Shown here: positions 34,732 through 45,550 of the stretch, in pieces
How positions within the stretch are numbered: the stretch's first letter is position 1
Layout: each line of letters begins with the position of its first letter
Assembly (NCBI GenBank): GCA_009760855.2
Contig: WPIO01000001.1
Location: forward strand, 14,081,001 to 14,145,000
Reading direction: 5' to 3'
From: Cristatella mucedo
Lineage: Eukaryota; Bryozoa; Phylactolaemata; Cristatellidae
DNA length: 64,000 nucleotides
Translations under genes and position numbers: made by a program
Notes under the pieces: model-generated
Databases searched by the model: none
What the model saw: only the letters and a program-made list of their open reading frames with translations
What the model was told of the DNA's origin: nothing

Positions 34732-35230
34732 CTCTCTGTGTCTCTCTCTCTCTCTGTCTCTCTCTATGTCTCTCTCTGTCTCTCCGTCTCTCTCTCGGCT
34801 CTCTCTCTCTGTCTCTCTCAGCTCTCTTTCTCTCTCTCTCTCTCAGCTCTCTCTCTCTCTCAGCTCTCTCTCTCTCTCTCTCTCTCTCTCAGCTCTCTCT
34901 CTCTCTCTCTCTCTCAGCTCTTTCTCTCGCTCCCTCTCTCTCTCTCCCTCCCTCTCTCTCTCTCCCTCTCAGCTCTCTCTCTCTCTCGGCTCTCTCTCTC
35001 TCTCTCTCTCTCAGCTCTCTCTCTCTGTGTCTCTCTCTCTGTGTCTCTCTCTCTGTCTCTCTTTGTCTCTGTGTGTGTGTCTCTCTCTCAGCTCTCTCTC
35101 TCTCTCTCTCAGCTCTCTCTCAGCTCTCTCTCTCTCTCTCTCTCTCTCGGCTCTCTCTCTCAGCTCTCTCTCTCTCTCTCTCTCGGCTCTCTCTGTGTGT
35201 CTCTCTCCGTGTCTCTCTCTCCTCTCTCTC

Positions 35231-35307
<77 letters not shown>

Positions 35308-35363
35308 TCTCTCTCTGTGTCTCTCTCTCTCTCTCTCTCTGTGTCTCTCTCTCTCTCTCTCTC

Positions 35364-35397
<34 letters not shown>

Positions 35398-35425
35398 TCT
35401 CTCTCTCTCTCTTTCTCTCGGCTCT
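34143..35425. repeat. 1.3-kb polypyrimidine array, (CT)n with AGCAC/AGCT/GT variants
   Basis: Almost pure pyrimidine on the plus strand for about 1,280 bp. The left part is punctuated by CAGCACCT, the middle by CAGCT/CGGCT and the right by TGTGT. The interruptions recur with regular spacing, so blocks rather than single dinucleotides have been duplicated. A 500-residue Ser/Leu open frame across it is a composition artefact. Confidence 0.98.
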
Positions 35426-35450
35426 TGGGGCGCAATATAAATGAATAATA
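35414..35450 (+). mobile_element. Putative SINE-2 tail at the end of the CT array
   Basis: GCTCTTGGGGCGCAATATAA followed by ATGAATAATATATA resembles the SINE-2 end (TCTTAGGGCGCTATACAAATGAAT). Short match, moderate confidence. Confidence 0.55.
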
Positions 35451-36111
35451 TATATTTTCACAGGGCCAGTGTGATGGCAAAATCTAGGCACCACGTCCGA
35501 AAAATATAATTTCACTGCCACTGCAATTACATTTCTAAGTTTCGCTAGGTCTCGAAAAGCACTTAACCGTAGGCTTCGCTTAATTTATTTTATATCCATA
35601 AGTAGCTACTCGTATCGGCATAGTCAGTTCGCTCGCACTAAAGATTACTTGAGAGCCGACGTGTGGCTGCCGAATATCGAAGGTGTGCTTCAAAGAAGTG
35701 TCCAAGTTGCTTAGCAAGAACTTAAAAAAACTATTAAGTCTTGCTGGTAGCTGACTCGGCGCGGCACCGGAAAAAGTAAAATGCAGAGATCCTAATTAAG
35801 TCAACCCGACAATGCGGGTCATTAGGAGAGCGCAGGATAAGCTCAAGCTTTGCGCGATCGTGTGAAGGGGACCGACGGAAGTGCTAAATATACGTTTTAG
35901 GAGTTTGAGGCATACCTTACCTTCGCATGACTAGGTGAGTGCACGAATATTTCAGGACTGATCATAACCTGCCACTTTGCCCCAAGATGGGTCTCGAAAA
36001 AGGTCGGCTGATTGCTGTTCTCTTGTATACAAATAATTAATTGCTGCTCACAAATAAATTGGATTTATCAACACCTGTTGCCCATTCTTGTTCTAGCAAC
36101 AGTACGTGTGA
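35451..36111. other. No gene seen
   Basis: AT-richer unique-looking sequence. No motif recognised. Confidence 0.6.
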
Positions 36112-36205
36112 CCCCAGGTTTGGCCCAGAGGTTGCCTTTGACAATCGAGGTCAAGGTGCTCGCATTTGACGACGTAGGTTGTGAAGTTTGGTTTGGGTCT
36201 AATGT
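36112..36205 (+). mobile_element. Degenerate SINE-2 head
   Basis: CAGGTTTGGCCCAGAGGTTG, CTTTGACAATCGAGGTCAAG and GTGCTCGCATTTGACGACG match the duplicated-head SINE-2 subtype seen at 17735. Box B is destroyed and the tail is absent. Confidence 0.55.
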
Positions 36206-37159
36206 GTGAAATTGGAATCTGGATTCGCAATGTGTCTTCCTCGGTGTGTGACTTGTTAATCTCTCTTGAAGATGGCTGATATTTCCGGAGGGGCAGGGAC
36301 GGGGAGCCCAGGGCAGTGTGGCACCGAGGAGATGACTGAAGGGGTACATGATGAAGGGAGGCGAATTCATGCGTGCTCAACATTTGGAAGGGTCCACCTT
36401 GCAGAAGTAGCAGTTGCTTGAGAGACCAGTCGGTCCCCCAATTAATTGGATAGCTGTTTTTATGGCTCTCTTTTCTCCCCTGTACCAACCTGTAAACATA
36501 CCATAATTATATAAATGAAAAGACGATATTGCATACCTTAGCCAATATTGTGCAAGAAACTTCATCTGGCGAGCAGCAATTGTTCCTCTTATCTTGAAGA
36601 GTTCTCTAGCAAGTTCTCATGCGAAATGAGGTGCTCATGGTTTGTCTTGTCTGAGGCATGTCAAAGTATGCTTTGTAGGCCTTGCCTGTCTTAACAGACG
36701 CTTTCACGGAATATTTTTTGTTGCTATTGTCTTGGTAAATTGCCCGCGCGATTTTCAAAATGCATCTGCCGGGTGCAAGCAACCTCTTGACGCCGTATCA
36801 ATCACATGTGGCCATTCACTATTCTCTTGCTCTGCAATAGCATTAACTAAAATGTTTCTTTTTTAAGGCAGTTTTACTGTTGCACTAATATGGATACTAC
36901 GTTGAAGTGGTACGTCAGCCTAACCCTAACAAAGTAGTGTAACCCTAATTAAGTAGTGGCACAACATGCTATATGTGCCAATCTGACCTGTCTGTACCCT
37001 GCCGACCACCAAAACGAGAGAATTTCAAAATATTTTCCTGACCATAGAGGCAAAGTTTTGTGGAGCAATAGCTATCTTCTATTTATTTTGGACATAGGAA
37101 ATTAAGAAAACGCACTTTAGAACCAAAGACAAAATTAAAATCTTTTACCTAGTGGGTCT
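36206..37159. other. No gene seen
   Basis: AT-rich unique-looking sequence. Minus-strand frames near 36093-36565 are short and without recognisable motif. Confidence 0.55.
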
Positions 37160-37312
37160 TCACCCAGGAGGTAAGGCACTGGCTTTCCACGACCAAGGTC
37201 GGGGTTTGAGTCCTGCAGTAGCCGATCCTGAATTGCCCACTGCAAGCGGTGGTGATAGCTGTTAAGGCTCTTCGGCCGCTATACAAAATAAGACTATAAA
37301 ATCAGCTAGTGT
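37160..37312 (+). mobile_element. SINE-1 copy
   Basis: CACCCAGGAGGTAAGGCACT, GGGTTTGAGTCCTGCAGTA, GCCGATCCTGAATTGCCCAC, TGCAAGCGGTGGTGATAGCT, AAGGCTCTTCGGCCGCTATA and ATCAGCTAGT. Complete with mild decay. Its 3' end abuts an inverted LINE. Confidence 0.83.
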
Positions 37313-37735
37313 AGTAATAATAAGACTTTTGTATGGCATCCAAAGAGAACTAAATCACTTTCTAGGAATTTTACGCATGCCGGAAGGGAAGCATTTCAAT
37401 TGGTAAGTTATAACCCCCATAGTGTCAGCATGTATGAGTTCACAAAGAAGAGACAATTCATACAGGACCCAGAAAATGTTGCGAGTAACAGTTGGGGCTT
37501 ATAGCTTCTTAATTGTCAGTCGGGACTGAGCTCCAGGATTTGGGAGCATACGAACTGAGGCAAGCTCTCCACAAAGGATGTGAGATTGTTTGAAAGCACA
37601 GCTAACATGACCTGAATCCGGCCTGCAGGTGGTACAATGCAAAGCCTGATTTGAAGTATTTCTGATAGGTAGATCACCGGATCAAGACAATGAAAGGACC
37701 TAAGTTGTATAATGGACCGAAGATGGCTTGATGCA
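37313..37735 (-). mobile_element. LINE 3' end, decayed
   Basis: Minus strand shows decayed RT C-terminal coding sequence (GGTCCTTTCATTGTCTTGAT, CAGTTCGTATGCTCCCAAAT, CCTGGAGCTCAGTCCCGACT), then 3' UTR motifs and an (ATT)-rich end. Multiple stops and shifts make it a pseudogene. Confidence 0.8.
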
Positions 37736-37988
37736 GCACTCAAGGGCGAAAGTGTTTTGAGGGCCGCACAGCTAAAGAATTTCTAGAGACAGTGTGTGCT
37801 TATTTTATAAGTCTTTGACTGAATTGGTTCAGTCGTGCTATGTTGAATGCTACACATGATATACTGTGAATCTCATCTGGTTACCATGCAGCAAAGCATG
37901 ATACCGGTTTTCATGCAGCTCTTATCATTGTGTGCCGTCTTTAGAATGTCCCAGTGCCAGCCTTGCAGTTGTGACGCATCTAACATGT
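37736..37988. other. No gene seen
   Basis: Short AT-rich spacer between LINE and SINE insertions. Confidence 0.6.
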
Positions 37989-38113
37989 TAGCCCAGTGGT
38001 TAAGGTGCTCGCCCCGACCAAGGTCTGGCCAAGGTCGTGGGCTCGAGCCCCGTGGCATACGGGAAGCGCCTGAATAGATATTAAGCACTCTTAAGGCGCT
38101 AAATGAATGAATA
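37989..38113 (+). mobile_element. SINE-2 copy, full length
   Basis: TAGCCCAGTGGTTAAGGTGC fits a Pol III box A. GGCTCGAGCCCCG is the box B equivalent. GGGAAGCGCCTGAATAGATA and TTAAGGCGCTAAATGAATGA form the LINE-like tail. Probably one of the youngest SINE-2 copies in the window. Confidence 0.88.
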
Positions 38114-38392
38114 CTATTTTTTTACCTTATCTCCTCAATAAGGTTTTGCTTGGCCTAATCTTTTAACGGGACTTTTTTAACGTTCGTTCGCCAGCTAACC
38201 ATCGCAATTGCTTTATACCATCATTTCGTGGGTGCAGCAATTGGCTTCGGTGACCGAGGCAGGCCATCGTAATTGGCCGTGTAGTGAAGCAAGACGTGTC
38301 AAGACTGTTGTGCTAGACACACTGCTTTGCCCCGTCGGCTCGGTGTCAGAAGCTAATACAAACTAGGCAGCTCCGGGGGAAGTGGCTGTGAA
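38114..38392. other. Upstream of candidate small ORF
   Basis: Moderately AT-rich sequence with a T-rich start and a mixed 3' half. No TATA-like or other promoter element is convincing. Confidence 0.4.
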
Positions 38393-38668
38393 ATGGGCTG
38401 CCTTGTCAGCAAGTTTCGAGCGGCTAGCCCAGCGCTCCACCCACCTAGAAACATGCCCTGGGGCGAAACCGAAAACATGCCATTGCGTAAGGAAAGGAAC
38501 GAAGCTGTAAGGAATAGGATTCGAGCACTACGAAAACGTGCTGACGGACGTGCATGCGGCTCACTCGTTGCTGCAATGGCTGCAGCAGGCTTCAGCAGCA
38601 GTCGACGGCAGGCGGCTCAACTTATGGGCAAGCATGGTCACTTAAGAGATTTACTACCAAAGGGTTGA
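38393..38668 (+). CDS. Candidate 91-residue protein with N-myristoylation-type start
   Basis: Not recognised. It begins MGCLVSKFR. Gly2, Cys3, Ser6 and Lys7 match the general consensus for N-myristoylation plus nearby palmitoylation. The start context, A/G at -3 and G at +4, is favourable. The middle (residues 29-50) is highly charged, Glu/Arg/Lys-rich and probably helical. An Ala-rich segment at 56-66, SSSRRQAAQLMGKHGHLRDL and a stop after PKG follow. No transmembrane segment is seen. It stands alone between a SINE-2 and a hAT relic. It could be a small gene, a first exon of a spliced gene or a chance frame. A single open frame of this size in AT-moderate DNA is only modest evidence. Confidence 0.35.
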   Translation: MGCLVSKFRAASPALHPPRNMPWGETENMPLRKERNEAVRNRIRALRKRADGRACGSLVAAMAAAGFSSSRRQAAQLMGKHGHLRDLLPKG

Positions 38669-39446
38669 GGCCCCCACCACATAAATTATTGGAATAGCCC
38701 AGTTTATGAAATTTGTCCTGCTTATGTTCAGATCTGTTGTGGTTAGCTGGCTCATGTTGCATGCATTGCCTTGCTCATGGGATAGCCGCGCGTTGTGGTT
38801 CGTGTGATAAGCATACATTGCTTTCGTGACACGCCCAATTAGCATACAGCCTAAGCACACAGCATAGGTGTAGTAAGGAATCCATTAGGGTAGAACTGAA
38901 CCGAAGGCTTAACCTTGACCTCAGAACAACCAGTCGATCGTACCAGGCGGCTTGCCCCTTTCCATGCTTGACAGAGGCTGAAGACTGCCAGCCTCCTTTG
39001 CTACACTCCTGAGGCATAGCAATTCAAATGGCAGCTGTCTTAATGGGTTCGGTCGGAGTAAAGTGGCTGGCTGTCCACTGAAGCTGTTTTCATATTCTGT
39101 GAGCTAAATCGTAAAAAAAACCTACAGATGCGAATACTTAGTAGAGCGATTCTGGGAAAACACTTACCTTTGGACACTCACAAACCTTAGAGATGGCACA
39201 GTGCATTTTTCCTATTTGAAGTTTAGAAATCACTGCAGCAGCCCCAAAAGTAACTTTTCTTCTTCTTCACACACTGTAGCACTGGTCACTAAAATGCCAC
39301 TTAGTTAGCTCTGGTGCATAGCTGACGGAAAGCCGATTAAGAAAGCTGAATTAGAGTCTTCACTATAGAGTCGTGTCAAAAAGCTTCTTATCTCCGTCTG
39401 CAACTGCTTCATCTAACAGCTCTCTGCTGCTCGAGTGCAAGTCTGA
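38669..39446. other. No gene seen
   Basis: AT-rich unique-looking sequence. No motif recognised. Confidence 0.55.
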
Positions 39447-39789
39447 CTAGGGTTTCTGGTAACTGTTTAACAGTAACAGTAAAACAGCTGTTTTTCGCCC
39501 ACAATCAAAAAAGAGCAAACAGCTGTTTTTTTAACTGTTTTACAGTTTCTAAATGAAATTTTTAAGCAAAAAAGTGAAGCTGAATACAACTGAAGCCTTA
39601 CTGCTAATCATGTATATGAAATATTTGACAGAAGCAAGTTTCAAAGTTTTTTGAATGTGTTAGTGATTTGTTATGATGATTTTCATCAAATTGGCCAAAA
39701 ACTAAAATTAGAGTGTAATTTTGCAACTATTAAGTAAAGTATTAATTAAATTGATCGTGTGGCATACAAAATATTGATGTTCTTTCCGG
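39447..39789 (+). mobile_element. Presumed 5' flank of hAT element
   Basis: AT-rich sequence begins TAGGGTTTCTGGTAACTGTT and contains two copies of AAACAGCTGTTTTT plus AACTGTTTTACAGTTT, all self-complementary. This fits a subterminal repeat region of a hAT element, but I could not find a matching inverted terminus or an 8-bp target duplication. Confidence 0.45.
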
Positions 39790-41335
39790 CCATCTCTTCG
39801 GTTTTGGAATACTCCGCAAAACGAAAGAATCTAATAACAAAGAAGAGTTAGAAGAACAATGTGGACGATGCCATAAAGTCATCAAATGTTCTGGAAACTC
39901 AACAACGACTTTGAAGAATAATCTGGAAATACATGGAATCTATTTTAATAAACCTGCTGGAGGGTGTACATCCAAGGAAGAGCCCGTGAACTATAAAAGA
40001 ACAAAAACGATCGCCAATTTCCTGGGGCGAAAGGTTCTGAATGAGATTGTTACCGATCTGGCTACTGATAGAATATTGATTAGAGCTATCACTAGAAATA
40101 AGTATATACGGCAATCAATCTCACAGGACTGCTTCAAGCTTCCAGCGAAAAAAGCGACGTGATGAAGCTGGTGCATGAGGATTACGAAGGAAAGAGAAAC
40201 AAAACGGTTGCCAACATCAAGGGAAAACTCGAGAGAAGTAAAAGTTTAGCGTGACTGTGGATGAATACACAACCATGAGAGGACGTCCATTCTTCGGAGT
40301 GAATATTAATGATAGCGGCGATAAAGTAACAATTTAGACGGGTCTCGTTCTCGTTCGCATAATTGATTCATGCACTACTCTCGATATGGTCGAATCAATG
40401 GAACAGCATTTTAGCGTTTTTGGAATAACGATGGAGACCGATTTGGGGGGATCTACTCAGGACGGCGCTGCAGTAAATAAGAAATGAAAGAGAATGTCAA
40501 ATTCATCAACAAATCAACTTTTCGAAATAGTGTTATTTCAACTTAAAGTAAAAGCTGAGTTTGGACGCGAGATCGAACTGCATCTTGACGTGATAACGCG
40601 CTGAATCTCCATCCCAGCAATGTTTGAGCCATTATTAGTGACAGAAGAAACCACCCGCGCGACACTAACCAGATTCAAGGCACTGGAAATGATTGAGACA
40701 TTGGATTTTCACGCTCTTAAAACTCTTCTATAGGCAATGGAATCAGTGAAACTTGCTGTTGAGAATCTAAGTCGAGAAGGCGCCACATTGATAAGTGCGG
40801 ACACGATTTTAGAATTCATGTTAAACGAGTTCTCTGACCTGAATAATAACAATAGTACCAAGCTCTTGGACCGTTTGTGAAATGTTGCGTTGAAGAGCGA
40901 GGAAACAAGGATGTCGTGAACCTCTTATGAAATCTCAAAGATCCATCTGTTGCCCCGCCAAAAAAGCAAAAAATTAGGAAGTCTAGCGTCTCATCTATTT
41001 GGAGTCAAAGAAGTAGAAGTTTTTGCCGAACAATCGTCAAATAAGGCTAAAAGTGGGAACTTGCCTCTTCAAGACGAATGAATTTGTTGCTTCGAAAAGA
41101 TAGGTTATCAATTGTAGTTGAAGGGCAAGACAACTTAAAATGGTTCAAACCCAAACTCGCGCTCTTCAGGACCTCTGGCCAACGCACTGAAAATCCCCAG
41201 AAATGGTACAACGCAATTCTATCCATTAAACCGACATCAACGAACATTGAACAAGTTTTTTTCGGTCCAGGATTTTCCTTTTCAAATTAAAATGAAGTCT
41301 GTAAGACAAGTCACTGAATGAATTTGTTTTCTTGA
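39790..41335 (+). pseudogene. hAT transposase pseudogene with BED zinc finger
   Basis: hAT transposases are DDE enzymes that cut and paste their element. The remains appear in order. The BED-type finger CGRCHKVIKCSGNSTTTL is followed by NNLEIHG, where the usual first His is Asn. LVHEDYEGKRNKTVANIKGK follows after a frameshift, then VTVDEYTTMRGRPFFGVNI (first catalytic Asp in DE-aromatic-T). TQDGAAVNKK is probably the second Asp block, and a Leu-rich helical segment follows (VENLSREGATLISADTILEF). The C-terminal dimerisation motif is NAILSIKPTSTNIEQVF. At least three in-frame stops and several frameshifts show it is dead. Overall layout resembles ZBED-like animal hAT proteins. Confidence 0.85.
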
Positions 41336-41582
41336 AATATTATTATAAGAAGTAAAAATGTATTGATTACAAATTGTTATGAAATATATATGATAAACAT
41401 AGTAAAGTGACTGCATTGACTTGTCATGTTCAGCAAGGCAATCTTCTCGAGGCTTCATAGAACCTCGTAAAATGTATGTGAAGTCACGTCATAAGTCTTG
41501 CCTCTCGTGTACGACAGAATATTTTACAAAACCATCCACAGGATGGTTTTAGTAATTCGACTGAAGTAATTCGACTGAGGAC

Positions 41583-42076
41583 TCGACTTCAAGGTTTTAT
41601 CGCTCACTTTTAGGTCACTTCACTCTTTGGCTCCAGCCTATCTCTCAGATCTACTCCCCCACCAGGTCAAGCATCGTACCACCCCCTTTTTGGAATCCAA
41701 CAGTTTACCAACACCTCGTACAAACCTCAAATTCTTTGGAGACCGTGCATTTAGTTCGTATGCTCCCAAAGCCTGGAACTCCCTCCCGACTGGCGTCAGA
41801 ACGTCCCCTGACTTGACCACATTTAAAAAGAACTTAAAAACACCTATTTAGGACAATATTTAGTGGGTTCCTTTGATTCGTCCTTCGTGTGCTTATGCTG
41901 AGCATGCTGAACCAGTGCATGTATGTCACCCCCTAACCATGTTATTCATGTTGTTTATCAAGCATGATATTACTCACTACTCAATCGCGGTTCCCTTTGC
42001 AGCAAATGTAAAGCACCCAGAAAGAGATTGAGTTCTCTGAGGGCACTTTATCAAGTGCATTATTATTATTATTATA
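41583..42076 (+). mobile_element. LINE 3' end: RT C-terminus plus 3' UTR
   Basis: The open frame runs LDFKVLSLTFRSLHSLAPAY, LSDLLPHQVKHRTTPF, PTPRTNLKFFGDRAFSSYAP, KAWNSLPTGVRTSPD and FKKNLKT, without a stop until the natural end. This is the CR1/L2-type C-terminus. The 3' UTR and (ATT)n tail follow. It is the cleanest LINE protein remnant here, 5'-truncated within the thumb region. Confidence 0.92.
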
Positions 42077-42902
42077 GTATACACATTCCTCTACATGTGA
42101 ATATACGGAAGAACCCCCAAGTAAATCTAATGGAACTGCCTATAATGGCAGCCAGTGTCAAGGCTGCTACTTGGGGTTGTAGGCCTCCCTACTATGAGGT
42201 TCCCAGTTCAGCATGGCAAAGCATAATTCAATCCAATATTACTGCAATAGCAATTTTTACGGTATGCAATTCTTAAGCATGTTAACATTCGATTCGGGAT
42301 AACTATGGGCTTTTGTCGACATTCAAGAGAAAGGACTGACTACACACGCCTTGATGCCACTCAGAGATCGTCAAACACAGCACTGGCAATTTGAGAGCAC
42401 GTGTAATGTTGACCGGAGTGAATGAGCATGGATGAATTTTTGCAAAGGGTCCCTTAAATGCACCGTTTGACAGTGGCGGAGCCAGGATTTCCATCTAGTG
42501 GGAAATACCTGAAGATGTTTATCTAGGGGCAAGACCCGAAAGATTTTCATGTAGGCAAGGCCAGACAGCAATTAATGAAAAGTTACAGTGCAAATCATAG
42601 TGTTTATTCACACACGAACTCGGAAGTTGCACGTCAGCTGGAATCGAGACACAATTTCGTCGTCAGTGATGGTGGGGGCATAGGAATAGGGGAAGGCCCA
42701 GGTTGCTGCCCCTGCGTAGGGGGGCATATGGCCCTTACTCCCTGGCTCTACCGCTCGGGCTAAATACATTCTAGCTGCATAGTGTGAAATTATTCTCAGA
42801 GCATCACAAAATCCTAGACTATTGTAGGGATGCTCTGGCTCCTAAGTAAATGAAGAAAAAATATGGGAAGAGAGCATGCATTTCTTGAATAAAAACGATA
42901 CT
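42077..42902. other. No gene seen
   Basis: AT-rich, unique-looking sequence. No motif recognised. Confidence 0.55.
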
Positions 42903-43070
42903 GCGCTGATTCAGCAGCCTCTTTTTATATAGTAACAGAGGAGCCTTTACAGCTATCACCACCGCTTGCAGCGACAATTATTGAACGCCCACGGCAGGAT
43001 TCGAACCCACGACCTCGGGACTGAAGTCGTGAAAAGCAACCACCTTACCTAGTGTGCGAGCACGGTTCAC
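42903..43070 (-). mobile_element. SINE-1 copy
   Basis: Minus-strand TGAACCGTGCTCGCACACTA, GGTAAGGTGGTTGC, GTGGGTTCGAATCCTGCC (box B), CAAGCGGTGGTGATAGCTGT, AAAGGCTCCTCTGTTACTAT and AAAAGAGGCTGCTGAATCAG. Full length. Confidence 0.87.
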
Positions 43071-44723
43071 AAAAAAGAAGTCAGATCGTCAGACTGAAGA
43101 GAGTCAATTCGTTTCCTACCCGTGGTATGAATCTATGAATGGATGAATGTCTCATTTAGGTTTTATTTAGTGCAAATTCTTCGCGAAATATGAAGCTTTT
43201 GAGATCGATCCCCACATGAAAGCCAGCGTTGCTGCAGACGTCATACCAATGGCCCTGTCTTGCCTGTTTGTCAATACTGGTAAACCCATACCAGCCCAAC
43301 AACGTGTAACCTCAGCAGACATTTTAGCACAAGCATGGCTTGCTCAGCTGCCTGCCGTACAAGCGATATTTTGGTCACAGCATTTCATCAGCTGCAAGGA
43401 GACTGGGCCGGCTTACGAGATAAGTGCAAACCAGAAGTTGGTGGTTTTTCCATGGACAGTAAAGAGGCTTGCCACTGCTCATCAAATGACATTAATTCAG
43501 GACTTTGTGATGCCACTCAAAGGATTCGGACGGTTCCACTTGACGGACCCTCGGGAATGAGGCACAGGCCTCTTTTTCAGTTGGTATCAGCACACAGTAC
43601 TTGCTGCCGACAGGGTGTGCAGTTAGCACAGCTATGCCAGCTGACTGTTCTCAGCTATCAGCTGGAAAATAGCAAAATACAGCTGATGTAATTTCCCTGG
43701 TACTGTGATCTGTTTGCGGTTCAGCTTGCACCTTGCAAGAATTGAATGCAAAATGCCGTCGTAGAAGGAACTGCAGCTGTGGCGCAGCCACGCAATCGGC
43801 CAGCAATCAGTCAATCCGACGTGTCTCACTCAGGCTTTGGCCCTAATATCGATCTATGGTTTGACTCTAGAGCAGTGAACTCCAGGACAGGACACCATCT
43901 ACTAAGATACAACCATGGCCATAGACTTGTCGGCAACTGAAACAAGGGAATACTAGGAAAGGCGCCAGCAGCGATAGCAAACCAAGGGCAAGGTGGTTGG
44001 CAGGTCCTTACTGAGCCGAAGGATTCCATTGTCCGAGCAGGCTATGGCATCTGCCGACTAAGAAAATAAGCAGCTCAGCTAATGGTCGTGAGTTATAAGC
44101 CCTTCAGCACCCGTAATCGGATATTGCACGGTTTTCTTAACCTATTTTAGTGACTGTGGGAGGTTGCCCGGAGTTCCAGGGAACAAAAATGCAAATTTGC
44201 GTATTCAGTCACTGCAGGAGACCAAAAGAAGGGAGGTCCACCAGGCGATGACTGGAGCTATAAGGCTAATTAAAGTGCCTTGCTCGAGCACTGGCAGAAT
44301 GGTGACACCTAGGAACAATTAGAAACCAGCAACAAGCAAATAACACGCCCGTTCACAACGTGCAATCGAATATCTGTTACGGTTTCGTGACCCACTTTGG
44401 TGCTTGAGTCTGTGCTGCAATGAGCAACTTTCAGCCTAGCTTTGCCACGATGACTAATCAGTGGTCAAGAATGTCATGTTCATACAATTTCCAACTCTTA
44501 TAATATGCATACATGCTCACTACGGATGCAAAAATATATGGACGCGTGCAAAAAGGACCGGGAGCAGATTACTACCATCAACAGCATGTGTGCGTTTGCA
44601 CGTCCGTGTGGATGAGAGTGTGGGCAGTCACCGTGCAAACTCGCCAGGACAGACGATATGTCTGTACTGCTTTGTAAGCCTGCAGCACACCTGGGTGCAT
44701 AAATGGCAAGGCAGTCATACACA
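43071..44723. other. No convincing gene
   Basis: A plus-strand frame at 43216-43560 (114 codons) begins MKASVAADVIPMALSCLF and looks somewhat protein-like. It has no domain I recognise and no clear splice or promoter context. The rest is unique-looking AT-moderate sequence. Confidence 0.45.
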
Positions 44724-44793
44724 TAATAATAAAATAATAGTAATACATTTGCATAACATCCTCAGAAAATTAAATCTCTTTTAAGGCACTTTA
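44724..44793 (-). mobile_element. Isolated LINE 3' tail
   Basis: Minus-strand AAAGTGCCTTAAAAGAGATT, TAATTTTCTGAGGATGTTAT, GCAAATGTATT and an ATT-rich tail. A 70-bp stub placed directly after another LINE's tail in the same orientation. Confidence 0.75.
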
Positions 44794-45550
44794 TAATAAT
44801 AATAATACATTGATAAAGCACCCTCAGAGAACTCATCTCTTTCTAGGTGCTTTAAACTTGCTGCAAAAGAAATACGATCGAATGCTGAGTAATATCATGC
44901 TTGATAAACAACATGAATAACATGGTTAGGGGTGACATGCGCAGGGTCAGCATGCAATTGTGATTAGTGGCAGCATGCACAGTTCAACATGCATGAGCAT
45001 ATAAAGGACGAATCACAGGGACCCACTAAATGCTGTCATAAATAAGGGCGTTTTTAAGTTATTTTTAAATGTGGTTTAGTCAGGGAATGTCGTGACACAA
45101 GTCGGGAATGAGCTCCAGGCTTTCGGAGCATACAAACTAAATGCATGGTCTCCAAAGGATTTGAGGTTTATACGAGGTATTGGTAAACTGTTGGATTCCG
45201 AAAAGCGGGTGATACGATGCTTGGCCTGGTGGGGGAGTAGATCTAATAGGTAGGCTGGAGCCAACGGATGAAGGGACCTAAAAGTGAGCGACAAAACCTC
45301 TAAGTCGATCCGTTGCTTGACTGGTAGCCACTGCAGGTCGGCGAGAAGTGGTGTGATGTGGCAACTGCAACGCTCACGACAGACATGCCTAGCTGCAGAG
45401 TTTTGCACAAGCTGTAAGCACCTGATTGCACATGCCGTAGGCCAGCAAGCAATGGGTTACAGAAGTCAAGATGGGATGTCACAAATGCATGGACCAACTT
45501 AGATGTACAGATAGTATACACAGTAGCAAGATTGGGCACCGATGCTACTG
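44794..45550 (-). mobile_element. LINE 3' third: RT C-terminal region plus 3' UTR
   Basis: Minus strand encodes KLVHAFVTSHLDFCNPLLAG, then after a frameshift QNSAARHVCRERCSCHITPL, LADLQWLPVKQRIDLEVLSL, HPLAPAYLLDLLPHQ, FGDHAFSLYAPKAWSSFP, followed by the 3' UTR with GCATGCTGACCCTGCGCATG and the (ATT)n tail. A frameshift inside the RT and an early end show it is inactive. CR1/L2-like clade by motif order. Confidence 0.9.

Noticed and set aside
33921-35444. 507-codon plus-strand open frame
   Set aside because: It is Ser-Leu repeats read through the CT array, with no start context or conserved flank.
41529-41552. 10-bp hairpin AAAACCATCC/GGATGGTTTT as a hAT terminus
   Set aside because: No matching terminal sequence at the 5' side and no 8-bp target duplication found. 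A stem this short is expected by chance.
43216-43560. 114-codon plus-strand frame as a gene
   Set aside because: No recognisable domain, no splice or promoter context, and a second overlapping frame is equally open.
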